From positions 1 through 35,148 of the forward strand of contig NZ_SOZE01000049.1 in the NCBI RefSeq assembly GCF_004519315.1: a stretch of DNA of 35,148 nucleotides, in the 5' to 3' direction. The notes below the pieces were generated by a model. That model was not told where the DNA came from. It saw only the letters and a program-made list of their open reading frames with translations, and did no database searches. Each line of letters begins with the position of its first letter. The first letter of the stretch is position 1. A program made the translations under genes and the position numbers. Shown here piece after piece: positions 21,771-31,993 of this stretch. This DNA comes from Mucilaginibacter psychrotolerans. GTDB lineage: Bacteria > Bacteroidota > Bacteroidia > Sphingobacteriales > Sphingobacteriaceae.

Positions 21771-24700
21771 ATGAAGCTAAAATTGACGACCCGTCTAATT
21801 TTTTTTCTACTCCTTTTTTTTACCGGGCACAGTGCTCTTGCTCAATTCAGTGAAAACAATGCGAAAGTACCTCCTTCGCCAAATTCGGCTGCATTAATAA
21901 AAGATATGGATACACCGGTCGATATGTACAGCGGAAAAGTCCAGATAACAGCGGACCTCTATAATTTGAAGACTGCTAAATTCGCTATCCCAATTGGGCT
22001 TAATTATGTTTCATCAGGCGGCATTAAAGTCCAGGATATGGCGGGGAGTACCGGATTGGGTTGGGAATTTATTGCATGCGGGGAAATTTCCAGGCAAATG
22101 AACTCGCTTCCAGACGAACAGCCTGACGGCTTTTTTGGGCAGAATGCAGGTGCCCATGCTGCGGCAACCTATCTGTATCGTTTGGACAAAATCGTTAGCG
22201 GGGACTGGGACGAAGAACCAGACGTGTTCTATTATTCTTTTCCAGGTTATTCCGGGAAATTCGTTTTTTCCAAAGAAAAGGGTGCTGTATTAATCAATGA
22301 GAACGGGGTGAGGGTTATCAACCATCCTTGGTCTGGGCAACAGGTACCTTCATTCATACTTGCGGATCCCGATGGCAACAATTATTATTTCGGGAGTTCA
22401 TCGGCCTCGATTGATAATACATCGTCAAAAAGCGAAACTTTTGACAATAATTCACGGGTATTAAATTTCCCCTCCACTTGGCATCTCGATAAAATTGTAT
22501 CGGCGGACAAAACAGAAACCGTTACAGTCAATTACGAAACCGGGGAAAATTACTCCTACAAATATTATAAAAACCGCTCTGTGGCGCGATACATCCAATC
22601 CAGTTATAGCTCCCCGCTTGAGCTTGATGGTTCGACGGCCCGGCAAGGAGCGGAAAATACATATGTCACTATTGTCGCACCCAAGTATATTTCCACTATT
22701 GTTACGAAAAGTGGGCAAGCAAGTTTTTTTTATGAGGGGAGGATGGATCTTGCCGGCGGGAAAAGACTGAAATATTTTAATATCCGTAATAATTTAAGTG
22801 ATCCTATTGCAAAGTTCGAGTTCGTATATTCTTATTTCCTGAGCACCCCTACATCATCCGACATTGAAGAAAAGAGGCTCAAGCTTGACAAGATACTGCT
22901 TTGGGATAACAAAAATATGCAGTCAATTGATTATTACAGTTTTGAATACAATACGCTTCAAAATCTACCATCGCGAAAGTCAGTCCAGTTTGATCACTGG
23001 GGGTTCTATAACAGCAATCCGTATGACAGAAGTATACCGGGGTCATTAATCGTGTATCAAACTCTGGCAAATATAAAGATACCCGTTGGACTAGAGCCGT
23101 ATGACCCGAGTCGCGATGCTGCTATAAAAGTGCCGGATCCGGTAAGATGCCAGGCGAATATCCTTACCAAAACAATTAACCCTGGCGGAGGTTACAGTAC
23201 CTTTGAGTACGAACTTAACCAATATGCTTATATGTCGGGCACATCGGTAATTAGCAATAATGGCGGTGGATTAAGGATAAAGAAGGTGTCTTCGTTCGAC
23301 GGGACCAGCACTCTCCCTTCAAAATCGGTATCTTATTCCTATGTTGATGCGAATGGCAAATCTACCGGCAGGAATTTAGCCGGTTTACCCATTTATTCTT
23401 CCATGGTTGCGGAAACCAGTTCGTTTCAAGGTTTGCCAAATATTCCTTCAAGCTATTTACCACAGGTTCCTCAACAGTCGTATCCGAATACAATTGTGGA
23501 TAACGTGGTTCCGCCCTTGCACGAAAACTATCCACAGGTGCCCGGAAGCGGTGCGCCAGGGTCGGGGGGCTTGCCACCAATCGTAATACCTATTACAAAT
23601 TTTAAATTAAATACGGACGTGTATTTGGCTGTCGGTCAAATAATGGTTAATCTGTTCTTCCCCAGCCAGTCGGTTAACCACCCTTTTATTAATCTCACCG
23701 ATATCTCATCTACTTCACTTTTCGATCTTAGTGGCAATTCAGTTGGTTACGATATGGTTACGCAAATCAATATGGATAACTCGAAAAATGTTACCTATTT
23801 CACAAATAACATCGATTATCCCGACTTTGATAAAAGCTTCACGATGGGCAGCGACTATAAGCCGACGTCTCTATCAAACCCCAACGCTCCCCCTTATAGC
23901 CCCAAGACCTCTTTTTCATACGCTCGCGGTCAGGTAAAATACAGCTTAGCCTATAATAATACGGGCGCTTTGGTGAAGAAAATTTTTAATGAATATGAAT
24001 TGAGCCCAAAACTGGATAGCGTCCGGGGAACTAAGGCGGCGATTGTAGCGTTTAAATACTCCAACCCAATTATAATCCATTATTATAATATTGCATCTTA
24101 TAGCTTTATGCGGCGTAACTTGTTACTAGTCAAAAGCACTGAAACGGATTATGACCTTAATGGACTGAATCCGCTTGAAAAAATAACCGCTTATACTTAT
24201 GAGCCGAGGCTGTTTCTTCCGAAGCAGGTGACTACTACAAACAGCAAAGCGGAGGAAGAAAAAATCGAATATACATATGTTGATGACCTGACACCCCATG
24301 TGTTCTTGCCTGGTTTCCTGGGTATTCCGCAAACGCCGCTCACGTATATGGCACTTAATAATATTGTTTCGAAACCAATCGAAACGGTGTACTCTAAAAA
24401 AATAAATGGCGTGTTCAATGTTTTGAAAGCGGACCTGTTGACTTTTAGGCCCAATGACAATAATTTATTTGTGCAGCCGAAATACGCCTACAGTTTATCC
24501 ATAGACCACCCGGTAACGGACTACATAAAATATGGGATGCAATACAACTCCAGTTATGAAACTCCCATTATAGACAGCCGTATGGAGGTAAAACGGAATT
24601 TCATCAAGGTCGATAATCTGAGCGGGAACTTAATGGAAGAATCTGTTAACAATATTGTAGATCCAGGCAATGCTTCCAATTGGATAAACGTAAAAAGTGA

Positions 24701-25808
24701 CTCTTATTTATACGGATATAATAGCCAGTACCTGACGGTGAAATCGAATAATGCCAAAGTGAATGAAATATTTTACGATGGCTTCGAAGAGCCAGATACC
24801 TGGTTCGATGTCGTGTATGACAAGTCATTTAGCCATAGCGGCAGAGCTTCGGCGAGGATCGATAATCCAAACGCCTGTGTTTGTGAAGTATACAGCCACA
24901 GCAAAAAATGGCTGACGATAAGTTTAACCGCACCCAGAACCTATAAATATTCGGGATGGATATACAGTAATAAATCCGGGGCAGAGCTGGTGCTATTCAT
25001 GAAACGGGCCGGAGAAACTGGATATTTTTCCTACGTTGATGCGGTAAGTACAACCGTGACCAACAGTTGGGTTTTTGTTGAAAAGGAGTTTCTGGTTCCC
25101 GCTGATGTAGTCCTTTTAAGTTTGAGAATTGACAACAATGGTAACGCCACAGGAGGCGGAAGTATCTGGTTTGATGACATCCGGCTGCACCCCGCGGAAG
25201 CAATGATGACAACTTTTACTTACAAACCATTGGTTGGCCTAACCAGTGTTACCGATCAAAGCGGAAGGACTACTACGTATGAATACGATAATTTCAACAG
25301 ATTGTCGTTCATTAAAGACCTGAACGGCAATATTATCAAAGCATTTTGTTACAACTATAGAGGGCAACAAACCAATTGCTTCAGCACAAATAATGGCCCT
25401 ACAGCGACTGTGTACGCCCGTATCGAAGTATTAAATCAGACCTATAATAGTTCCTATACTGACGCAGATAATTATTATGAACAAACTACAGCGGAAATTT
25501 ATATAGCCTTTTATTCAGACGATCAGTGTACGCAGCCTTATATTCTCACAAGCAATATTGATCCGATAGTGTCATCAAATAATAGTTATACTTACGGGTA
25601 CGGTGGAGGAGGTTTCACTACAGGATATGGTTCGTACCATATTTCCGCTGGTGTCAATAGATACTTTTTAGGGAATCAGATCATTACATCGGCGAATACT
25701 TATACTGACCCGCGGACCGGAACCGGGCACATCACAGATACCTCAACACTAACGTTTTGGCTAACCGGGGACAACTATACATACACTGCTTTACCAACTT
25801 TTAACTAA
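21771..25808 (+). CDS. Secreted RHS/SpvB-like protein with carbohydrate-binding-like module
   Basis: This 1345-residue protein begins with a signal peptide (MKLKLTTRLIFFLLLFFTGHSALAQ); the ATG at 21771 is chosen over one at 21714, which would bury it. Residues about 35-120 (SPNSAALIKDMDTPVDMYSG, then IPIGLNYVSSGGIKVQD) resemble the SpvB/TcB-like start of RHS shells. A beta-sandwich near residues 1000-1130 (FYDGFEEPDTWF to GSIWFDDIRLHPAE) looks like a carbohydrate-binding module. A YD-repeat follows (GLTSVTDQSGRTTTYEYDNFNRLSFIKDLNGNII). The tail IAFYSDDQCTQPYILTSNI resembles terminal domains of other Bacteroidota RHS partners. There is no toxin-like C-terminus. Its stop overlaps the next start by one base, and two genes later a second RHS protein carries the toxin candidate, so it may be a shell or surface partner. 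Confidence 0.75.
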   Translation: MKLKLTTRLIFFLLLFFTGHSALAQFSENNAKVPPSPNSAALIKDMDTPVDMYSGKVQITADLYNLKTAKFAIPIGLNYVSSGGIKVQDMAGSTGLGWEFIACGEISRQMNSLPDEQPDGFFGQNAGAHAAATYLYRLDKIVSGDWDEEPDVFYYSFPGYSGKFVFSKEKGAVLINENGVRVINHPWSGQQVPSFILADPDGNNYYFGSSSASIDNTSSKSETFDNNSRVLNFPSTWHLDKIVSADKTETVTVNYETGENYSYKYYKNRSVARYIQSSYSSPLELDGSTARQGAENTYVTIVAPKYISTIVTKSGQASFFYEGRMDLAGGKRLKYFNIRNNLSDPIAKFEFVYSYFLSTPTSSDIEEKRLKLDKILLWDNKNMQSIDYYSFEYNTLQNLPSRKSVQFDHWGFYNSNPYDRSIPGSLIVYQTLANIKIPVGLEPYDPSRDAAIKVPDPVRCQANILTKTINPGGGYSTFEYELNQYAYMSGTSVISNNGGGLRIKKVSSFDGTSTLPSKSVSYSYVDANGKSTGRNLAGLPIYSSMVAETSSFQGLPNIPSSYLPQVPQQSYPNTIVDNVVPPLHENYPQVPGSGAPGSGGLPPIVIPITNFKLNTDVYLAVGQIMVNLFFPSQSVNHPFINLTDISSTSLFDLSGNSVGYDMVTQINMDNSKNVTYFTNNIDYPDFDKSFTMGSDYKPTSLSNPNAPPYSPKTSFSYARGQVKYSLAYNNTGALVKKIFNEYELSPKLDSVRGTKAAIVAFKYSNPIIIHYYNIASYSFMRRNLLLVKSTETDYDLNGLNPLEKITAYTYEPRLFLPKQVTTTNSKAEEEKIEYTYVDDLTPHVFLPGFLGIPQTPLTYMALNNIVSKPIETVYSKKINGVFNVLKADLLTFRPNDNNLFVQPKYAYSLSIDHPVTDYIKYGMQYNSSYETPIIDSRMEVKRNFIKVDNLSGNLMEESVNNIVDPGNASNWINVKSDSYLYGYNSQYLTVKSNNAKVNEIFYDGFEEPDTWFDVVYDKSFSHSGRASARIDNPNACVCEVYSHSKKWLTISLTAPRTYKYSGWIYSNKSGAELVLFMKRAGETGYFSYVDAVSTTVTNSWVFVEKEFLVPADVVLLSLRIDNNGNATGGGSIWFDDIRLHPAEAMMTTFTYKPLVGLTSVTDQSGRTTTYEYDNFNRLSFIKDLNGNIIKAFCYNYRGQQTNCFSTNNGPTATVYARIEVLNQTYNSSYTDADNYYEQTTAEIYIAFYSDDQCTQPYILTSNIDPIVSSNNSYTYGYGGGGFTTGYGSYHISAGVNRYFLGNQIITSANTYTDPRTGTGHITDTSTLTFWLTGDNYTYTALPTFN

Positions 25809-26269
25809 TGAAAAAATATCAATTCTGGATAGCCTTAATCGTACTGGTTACTATTGGGCCAGCGAAAGTTTCGGCGCAGAGCTTGAAAGACAGCTTAACT
25901 AACCAGCCCGATAAAGTGCTTGCCATCTCGATGCGCATTAGTAATCATAAAGCTGCGCAACTTCGAGCAGCCATGGAAGTTAACCGGTACTCGCTGGACA
26001 CCCTTTTCAAAAATAAATCCCTTAAAGCGTATGACCGACAAAAACGCCTTTTGCAGTTATTGAATGAGCGTGAAATTGCGGTTAGGAAAGTTCTTACCCA
26101 AAGTGAAATTGCCCGGCTTGACACCGTAATCAATAGCTTTGCAGATACTATCAGGGCAAAAAAAATAAAAGAGCTCACGGATAAAAATACCGGAGAACTT
26201 GAAAAAGTGCCTCACAGGGCTTTAACAAATGCTGAGGCGAAAGCCTTGGGGCATGCTAATTTTCAATAA
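25808..26269 (+). CDS. Small secreted helical protein between the RHS genes
   Basis: This 153-residue protein has a signal peptide (MKKYQFWIALIVLVTIGPAKVSAQ) and a mainly helical mature part rich in Arg, Lys, Leu and Glu. The stretch KSLKAYDRQKRLLQLLNEREIAVRKVLTQSEIARLDTVI resembles CpxP/Spy-like periplasmic chaperones, which contain LTxxQ-type motifs, but this is a by-eye likeness. Its ATG overlaps the stop of the upstream RHS gene (TAATG), so translation is coupled. It starts 26 bp before the toxin-bearing RHS gene. A periplasmic chaperone or assembly role for the large RHS proteins would fit but is inferred. Confidence 0.65.
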   Translation: MKKYQFWIALIVLVTIGPAKVSAQSLKDSLTNQPDKVLAISMRISNHKAAQLRAAMEVNRYSLDTLFKNKSLKAYDRQKRLLQLLNEREIAVRKVLTQSEIARLDTVINSFADTIRAKKIKELTDKNTGELEKVPHRALTNAEAKALGHANFQ

Positions 26270-26295
26270 ATACAAGACCTATCCCTTATAATTAT

Positions 26296-29200
26296 ATGAC
26301 TAAACCTGCCTATAAATTAATCCTGCTGCTGGCAAGCTTCGGGATGCTTGTAATCGGATTAAATGCAAATGCCCAACCTAATATCAGCTATCCGGGCGGT
26401 TCGAAATCAGCAACAGTCGGTGTTCCCCTCTCTCCTATAGTCCCAACTAATACAGGTTCGGCGGTACCAGCAATAAATTTCGGGCAGACATCCACCTTCT
26501 CCGGCAGCGGCACTACGAGTGATTTTAACCACCCCATAGGCCTGGTTGCCGATCAATCCGGCAATATATATGTAGCCGACAGGTTGAATTACAGGATCCG
26601 AAAAATTACGCCGTCTGGCATTATTACAACAATAGCCGGATCCGGGGTACAAGGCTCAGCAAACGGTACAGGTACAGCGGCTAGTTTTGGGTTGCCTAAT
26701 AGTGTGGCTGTTGATGCTGCAGGAAATATTTTCGTAGCAGATGGCTTCAATAATATGATTCGAAAAATTACCACTGCAGGAGTAGTAACCACCTTTGCTG
26801 GGAGTACAACAGCAGGATATGTTAATGGCACGGGGACGGCGGCGCGGTTCAATAATCCATTTGGAATAGCGATAGACGGCTCCGGAAACTTGTATGTTGC
26901 CGAAGCGGGTAACCATACAGTTAGGAAAATAACTACAGCGGGTGTAGTGACTACATGGGCAGGCAATGGTACGGCGGGTTTCGTTAATGGTAACGGGTCC
27001 ACCGCCCGCTTCAATTTACCCCTAAGCGTCGCTACAGATAGTTATGGGAGGGTTTATGTAGCCGATGGTAACAATAATGCTATTAGAATGATTGATGCGT
27101 CGGGCTATGTTTCTACCCTGGCAGGGTCCGGTTCCGCAGGTTCTGCAAACGGCTATATGGCAGCAGCAACTTTTAACCACCCAGCAGGTATAGCCGTTGA
27201 TAACGCTTTTAATGTTTACGTTGGTGATGAGGTGAGCAATAAGATCAGGCGTATTTCACCTGACGGTAATGTTATTACCCTTTCGGGTACGGGAACTTCT
27301 GGGAGCTCTAATGGTGCTTCTACGACATCGAGTTTTTATTATCCATGCGGTGTTGCAGTATATAATGGCAATGTGTATGTAGCGGACTACAATAACAACC
27401 TGATTAGGCAAATTGCTGTTACCGGCTATGCAATAACGCCATCTTTGCCCCTTGGGTTAGTTTTTGATGGCGCGACCGGCACCATCAGCGGGACAGCTAC
27501 CGAAATACGTGGATCAGCAAACTATATTGTCACTGCAACGAATGGGGCAGGAACAGGAAGCACCATGTTAAGCCTAATATCCAGGCCGGGTGCTGCGCCC
27601 GCCGGTGCAGGCATGTCTAATGCTATAAATGTCGGGACACTTAATCTCTGCCAACCGAGTTATTCAAGCGTTAAAAGTAATGTATCGGGCAATTATTTTG
27701 GAAATAACTATTCAAACACAAATACGGGACAAGTCAGTGGCCAGCCAGCCGATGATATTTGGTACAAATTCAGTGTAGAGAACACATCAGAGATTTCGTT
27801 GTCAACCTGTGGCTCTCCATTCGATACATACGTACACTTATTGGACGCCACTGGGGCGCTTATAGCGGAAAATGATGACAACGGCGTACTATGCACGGGT
27901 ACCGCTGGCTCTTTAAAAAGAACGCTACAGGCAGGGGTTTATTATTTTGTGGTCGAGGGGTTCGGAAATGCTACGGGGAATATCACAACGCAGTTGAATT
28001 TTAACAACGCATCGAACCCACAGGATATGAACTTTGTAAGCAGCTGGACACCTCGTACGGAAGTTAACAATTATCAGAGCCTTAAAAACCTCGGTACGAA
28101 TAAAGATAACGTAAACATCGCCACAATCTACTACGATGGACTAGGCCGTACTATCCAGTCCGTGCAAAAGCAGGGAACCCCAGGTGGTCTGGATATCGTT
28201 GTTATCACCGCTTACGATGAAACTGGAAAAGAATCTATTAAGTATTTGCCTTATGTTGCGCCGTCTTGTCTGAGTGATGGATCGTTTAAGTACGATGCAA
28301 TCTCGCAGCAAAAAACATTCTACGCAAACCCGTCTGGAGGGATGTGGAACTTACCTGGAATTACAAGTAACAATTCTCCGGTTATCCCGGTCAAAATCGA
28401 AAACTCCTCCTTGAACCGGACATTGGAGGAAGGTGCCCCAGGGGATCCCTGGCAACTATATTCAGGTACCATTCCAAATTCTGGGCACACGGTAAAATCT
28501 GATTACACAAGTAATTTGGCAACTGCCAGCTCCGGTACTAATTTTGATGTCGCTCTCTACAACGTCAGTATTGATGTCAACGGAAACCGTACCCTTTCAC
28601 GCCCTTCAAACTGGACCGCATTGTTTCCGGCCGGACAGTTATATGTTTCTGTCGAAAAGAACGAGCAATGGGTGAGCGGGAAAAATGGCACGATTGAGGA
28701 GTATACAGACAAAAACGGACGTTTAATCCTGAGCAGGCAGTTTAATTACAATACAGTTACAAGTACACAGGAAGTTTTATCCACCTATTATGTTTACGAT
28801 GATTTTGGGAACCTTAGCTACGTCCTGACACCGAAAATGCAACCCGACGACCAGGTGGCAATCCCGCAGACAACGCTTGATGAACTTGGTTACCAATACC
28901 AATACGATGCCCGGCAAAGGATGATTGGGAAAAAAATACCTGGGAAAGCCTGGGAGTATATTTTATACAATAAGATCGATCAGGTGGTGGCTAATCAGGA
29001 TGGCGTTCAGCGGAACAAGCTTGTGCAAGAATACACTTTTACCAAGTATGATCGTTCCGGTCGTACGGTAATGACGGGTATCGGGCAGATCAGCGGTGCT
29101 TCAGGAACAGACCTCAGAGCTTCCTTAAAGGCAGAGATAAATGCGAATGCAAACTTGTGGGAAGCCAAACAAAATAGTGGAAGTGGTTATACGCTCAATG

Positions 29201-31413
29201 CATGGCCAACGACAGTAACTAATGTATTGGCAATTAATTATTACGACAATTATAATTTTTATGGCCTTCCTTCAGCGTATATGGTGAACGGCTCTAGCAA
29301 TTTAACTCATGGAGTTATTACGGCCACGAGGACATCAGTCCTCAACGCACCTGCAACCCTCTTAACCGTGGCGAACATGTTATGGGATGTAAATTATTAT
29401 GAGCCGAAAGGTAAGATTTCAACATCAATCAGCCAACATTACTATGGGGGAGTTTTTCATACCGGGAATTTTGATCGGTCTGATTTCAGCTACGATTTTT
29501 CGAATCAGTTGAAGACATCTTTAAAAACACATTACATTTATACCATTGGGACTTCCGCGCTCGTTATTAGCAATACGTATACCTATGATCATATGGGTAG
29601 AAAACTGACTAATACGCAGAGAATAGATAAACCGGGGCAAACAGGTGTTCCGGTGATACTAACCAGTTATGAGTATAACGCTTTAGGTAATTTAATGACC
29701 AAACGCCTTCATTCAACAAATGGCAGCGCGTATTTGCAAAGTATAAACGTTACTTACAATGAAAGGGGCTGGTTGACGCGAACAAATTCGCAACTGTTTG
29801 ATGAACAGTTGCGCTATAACCTGCCGACAAAGGGAGCCGCGGCACTTTTTAACGGAAATATAGCGGAAGCAGAGGATGTGATTAATAATGGAGCATCTAA
29901 ATGGGTTACCTACCAATACGATGATTTGAACAGATTGAGGAGTGGGACATCATCAGCTGGTTACAGCGAAACAGATATACGCTATGACAAAAGTGGGAAC
30001 ATTACAGATTTAACAAGGGCTGGGGTCTCTATGCAATATATTTACGCTAACTCTGGTAAAAGCAACCGTTTGCTTTCTACTACCGGGCTCGTTACCGGAA
30101 GTTTTTTATTTGATGTAAATGGAACGAAGTATCAAGAAAACACGATTAATAATGGCGTAAACAAAAATGTAACAATAACCCCTAATATTTTAAACCTACC
30201 ACAAGTTATATCCGGCACTACAAACGCGGTTTATACATATGATGCGAAGGGTAGGAAACTAAGGAGGACGAGTGGGGGAGAGATTGTCGATTATATTAAC
30301 GGCATCCAGTATTACAACAATACGTTAGATTTTGTAACAACAGAAGAAGGACGGGCTATCAATAGTACAAATTTCAACTATGAATATACTTTACAGGACC
30401 ATTTGGGTAATAATCGTGTAACCTTCGATACCCAAAGCGGTAGCGCCGTAATAAGAGGCCAAAATTATTACTACCCATTTGGTTTAAGCATCCAGGTGCA
30501 ATTGAATGCAGCAAATAAATATTTGTTTAACGGTAAGGAATACCAAAATGGCATCAACGAGTACGATTATGGTAGACGATTTTATGATCCAGTTATTGCA
30601 AGATGGAACGGTATAGATAATCTTGCAGAGAAACATAGTGAAATGTCACCATATACATTTAGCGCAAATAACCCGTTTAACTTAATCGATAACGATGGGG
30701 ACGATTGGTGGTATTTTATTAAAGAGGGCAAAACGGTATATTATAAAGATAACCTGAAGACCAATTTAATTCACGCTCTCAATAGCCAGAGAAATTGGGT
30801 TTTGTTTAATCAACTAAATCTATCCAATTCTTTCGATAGAAATTTGTTTAAGGAAATTATAAATGATGCCATCGATAAAAATAATTATGAAAAAGTAAAA
30901 ATCAAAAAGTACGGTTATTCACCATCATCCTCAAATTCCGTTGATATGGGAGGCTTTTCCAAAGTGAGTGAAGGATCCATTTATCTAAATACTCATAGGG
31001 GCGACAACGGAATTACCAATGATTTTTATGTACTCGGTCAAATTGTGAGGCACGAAATCGTTCATTTTGGAAGTCCCAACAAGACTTTCAAAGATCATGC
31101 AGAGGTATACTTAAAAGCAATGCTGACTGGCCCTAACTTTGGTAAGATGCCTTTAAGCGACCAGGCGGGACTGATAGATTCATTTGGTAACAGAATGTTC
31201 AACGAGGCCGCGTCAAGCGATAATCCAAATGATTGGGAGGCATTGGGGTTAGATAAGCTTATCGATGAATTCAATAAAAATAAATTTGGCGTAAAAATGT
31301 GGCGAGGGGGTCCCGGGCCGAATGCGGCTGGAGGAGTAGGTTTGAATTATCAGTTTAATGGCCACGGCGTGCAAGAGGTTAGATACAAAAAACTTGAAAA
31401 AACTACTGATTAA
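26296..31413 (+). CDS. RHS polymorphic-toxin protein with NHL, PPC and HExxH C-terminal domain
   Basis: This 1705-residue protein is a multidomain secreted effector candidate. After a signal peptide (to ANAQ, about residue 27) come five or six NHL-type propeller repeats (GNIYVADRLNYRIRKI and variants, to about 375). A short Ig-like segment (LPLGLVFDGATGTISGTA) and a PPC domain (ADDIWYKFSVENTSEISLSTC) follow. From about 580 a DUF6443-like start (YYDGLGRTIQSVQKQ) opens the RHS/YD-repeat region. The RHS core ends NEYDYGRRFYDPVIARWNGIDNLAEK (Tyr1423 onward) to DNDGDDW near 1470. The variable C-terminus (about 1472-1705) holds VRHEIVHFG, an HExxH zinc-peptidase motif (His1586, Glu1587, His1590), with His1601 or Glu1603 as third-ligand candidates. 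An immunity candidate follows 3 bp later. Confidence 0.88.
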   Translation: MTKPAYKLILLLASFGMLVIGLNANAQPNISYPGGSKSATVGVPLSPIVPTNTGSAVPAINFGQTSTFSGSGTTSDFNHPIGLVADQSGNIYVADRLNYRIRKITPSGIITTIAGSGVQGSANGTGTAASFGLPNSVAVDAAGNIFVADGFNNMIRKITTAGVVTTFAGSTTAGYVNGTGTAARFNNPFGIAIDGSGNLYVAEAGNHTVRKITTAGVVTTWAGNGTAGFVNGNGSTARFNLPLSVATDSYGRVYVADGNNNAIRMIDASGYVSTLAGSGSAGSANGYMAAATFNHPAGIAVDNAFNVYVGDEVSNKIRRISPDGNVITLSGTGTSGSSNGASTTSSFYYPCGVAVYNGNVYVADYNNNLIRQIAVTGYAITPSLPLGLVFDGATGTISGTATEIRGSANYIVTATNGAGTGSTMLSLISRPGAAPAGAGMSNAINVGTLNLCQPSYSSVKSNVSGNYFGNNYSNTNTGQVSGQPADDIWYKFSVENTSEISLSTCGSPFDTYVHLLDATGALIAENDDNGVLCTGTAGSLKRTLQAGVYYFVVEGFGNATGNITTQLNFNNASNPQDMNFVSSWTPRTEVNNYQSLKNLGTNKDNVNIATIYYDGLGRTIQSVQKQGTPGGLDIVVITAYDETGKESIKYLPYVAPSCLSDGSFKYDAISQQKTFYANPSGGMWNLPGITSNNSPVIPVKIENSSLNRTLEEGAPGDPWQLYSGTIPNSGHTVKSDYTSNLATASSGTNFDVALYNVSIDVNGNRTLSRPSNWTALFPAGQLYVSVEKNEQWVSGKNGTIEEYTDKNGRLILSRQFNYNTVTSTQEVLSTYYVYDDFGNLSYVLTPKMQPDDQVAIPQTTLDELGYQYQYDARQRMIGKKIPGKAWEYILYNKIDQVVANQDGVQRNKLVQEYTFTKYDRSGRTVMTGIGQISGASGTDLRASLKAEINANANLWEAKQNSGSGYTLNAWPTTVTNVLAINYYDNYNFYGLPSAYMVNGSSNLTHGVITATRTSVLNAPATLLTVANMLWDVNYYEPKGKISTSISQHYYGGVFHTGNFDRSDFSYDFSNQLKTSLKTHYIYTIGTSALVISNTYTYDHMGRKLTNTQRIDKPGQTGVPVILTSYEYNALGNLMTKRLHSTNGSAYLQSINVTYNERGWLTRTNSQLFDEQLRYNLPTKGAAALFNGNIAEAEDVINNGASKWVTYQYDDLNRLRSGTSSAGYSETDIRYDKSGNITDLTRAGVSMQYIYANSGKSNRLLSTTGLVTGSFLFDVNGTKYQENTINNGVNKNVTITPNILNLPQVISGTTNAVYTYDAKGRKLRRTSGGEIVDYINGIQYYNNTLDFVTTEEGRAINSTNFNYEYTLQDHLGNNRVTFDTQSGSAVIRGQNYYYPFGLSIQVQLNAANKYLFNGKEYQNGINEYDYGRRFYDPVIARWNGIDNLAEKHSEMSPYTFSANNPFNLIDNDGDDWWYFIKEGKTVYYKDNLKTNLIHALNSQRNWVLFNQLNLSNSFDRNLFKEIINDAIDKNNYEKVKIKKYGYSPSSSNSVDMGGFSKVSEGSIYLNTHRGDNGITNDFYVLGQIVRHEIVHFGSPNKTFKDHAEVYLKAMLTGPNFGKMPLSDQAGLIDSFGNRMFNEAASSDNPNDWEALGLDKLIDEFNKNKFGVKMWRGGPGPNAAGGVGLNYQFNGHGVQEVRYKKLEKTTD

Positions 31414-31416
31414 ATC

Positions 31417-31812
31417 ATGAAAAATAAATCATTTTTAATAGTCTCGTCATTATTTATCTTGTCCTGTACTAAAAGAGCAGATACAGAAATTGCAATATTA
31501 ACTGGATCTGGCCAAAAACTATGGCGAGTTGAAAGCACATTTGATAGCACAAGAACGAAGTATGATTACTATTTGTTAAAAAAAGATGGGACTTGTTTCA
31601 ACTATCTAATTTTTGGTGATGGGAAATTTCACCAATACGTATCGGGGGAGGTCATCAAAGAGAATAAATGGCGATTGAATTTAGATACATTGACAATCAT
31701 GGATGGTACATACTTGATAAAAAAAATCAACAATGACTCAGTTATTTTAAAGCATTTTGGAAAATTTGACATAAATTTAGTTAACAGTGGGCTTGATCTT
31801 TCATCAAAGTAG
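31417..31812 (+). CDS. Small lipoprotein, candidate immunity protein
   Basis: This 131-residue protein starts MKNKSFLIVSSLFILSCTKR, with lipobox FILSC, so it should be a lipoprotein facing the periplasm or surface. The mature part is beta-rich: KLWRVESTFDS, DYYLLKKDGTCFNYLIFGDGKFHQY, NKWRLNLDTLTIMDGTYLIKKINNDSVILKHF. That alternation of W, loops and strands resembles lipocalin-like small domains common in Bacteroidota. It begins 3 bp after the stop of the HExxH RHS protein, the usual place for a polymorphic-toxin immunity gene. Immunity function is inferred from position only. A loose CTCAAAA/TTTTGAG dyad lies in the following 60 bp and may end transcription. Confidence 0.65.
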   Translation: MKNKSFLIVSSLFILSCTKRADTEIAILTGSGQKLWRVESTFDSTRTKYDYYLLKKDGTCFNYLIFGDGKFHQYVSGEVIKENKWRLNLDTLTIMDGTYLIKKINNDSVILKHFGKFDINLVNSGLDLSSK

Positions 31813-31993
31813 CTGCGTCACATCTCAAAAATCCATCTAATTTACTTCCTTTCGGATGCTAAATGCCACTTTTGAGTAACGCGATATCGTTGGGCTTGCG
31901 CATGAATTTAAAATAACTAACCGCCAAGCTACCGCTCTAAAGCACTCAGTTTACCTTTTACCGTTTCAGCAATCGTATATAATTATTTTCATA

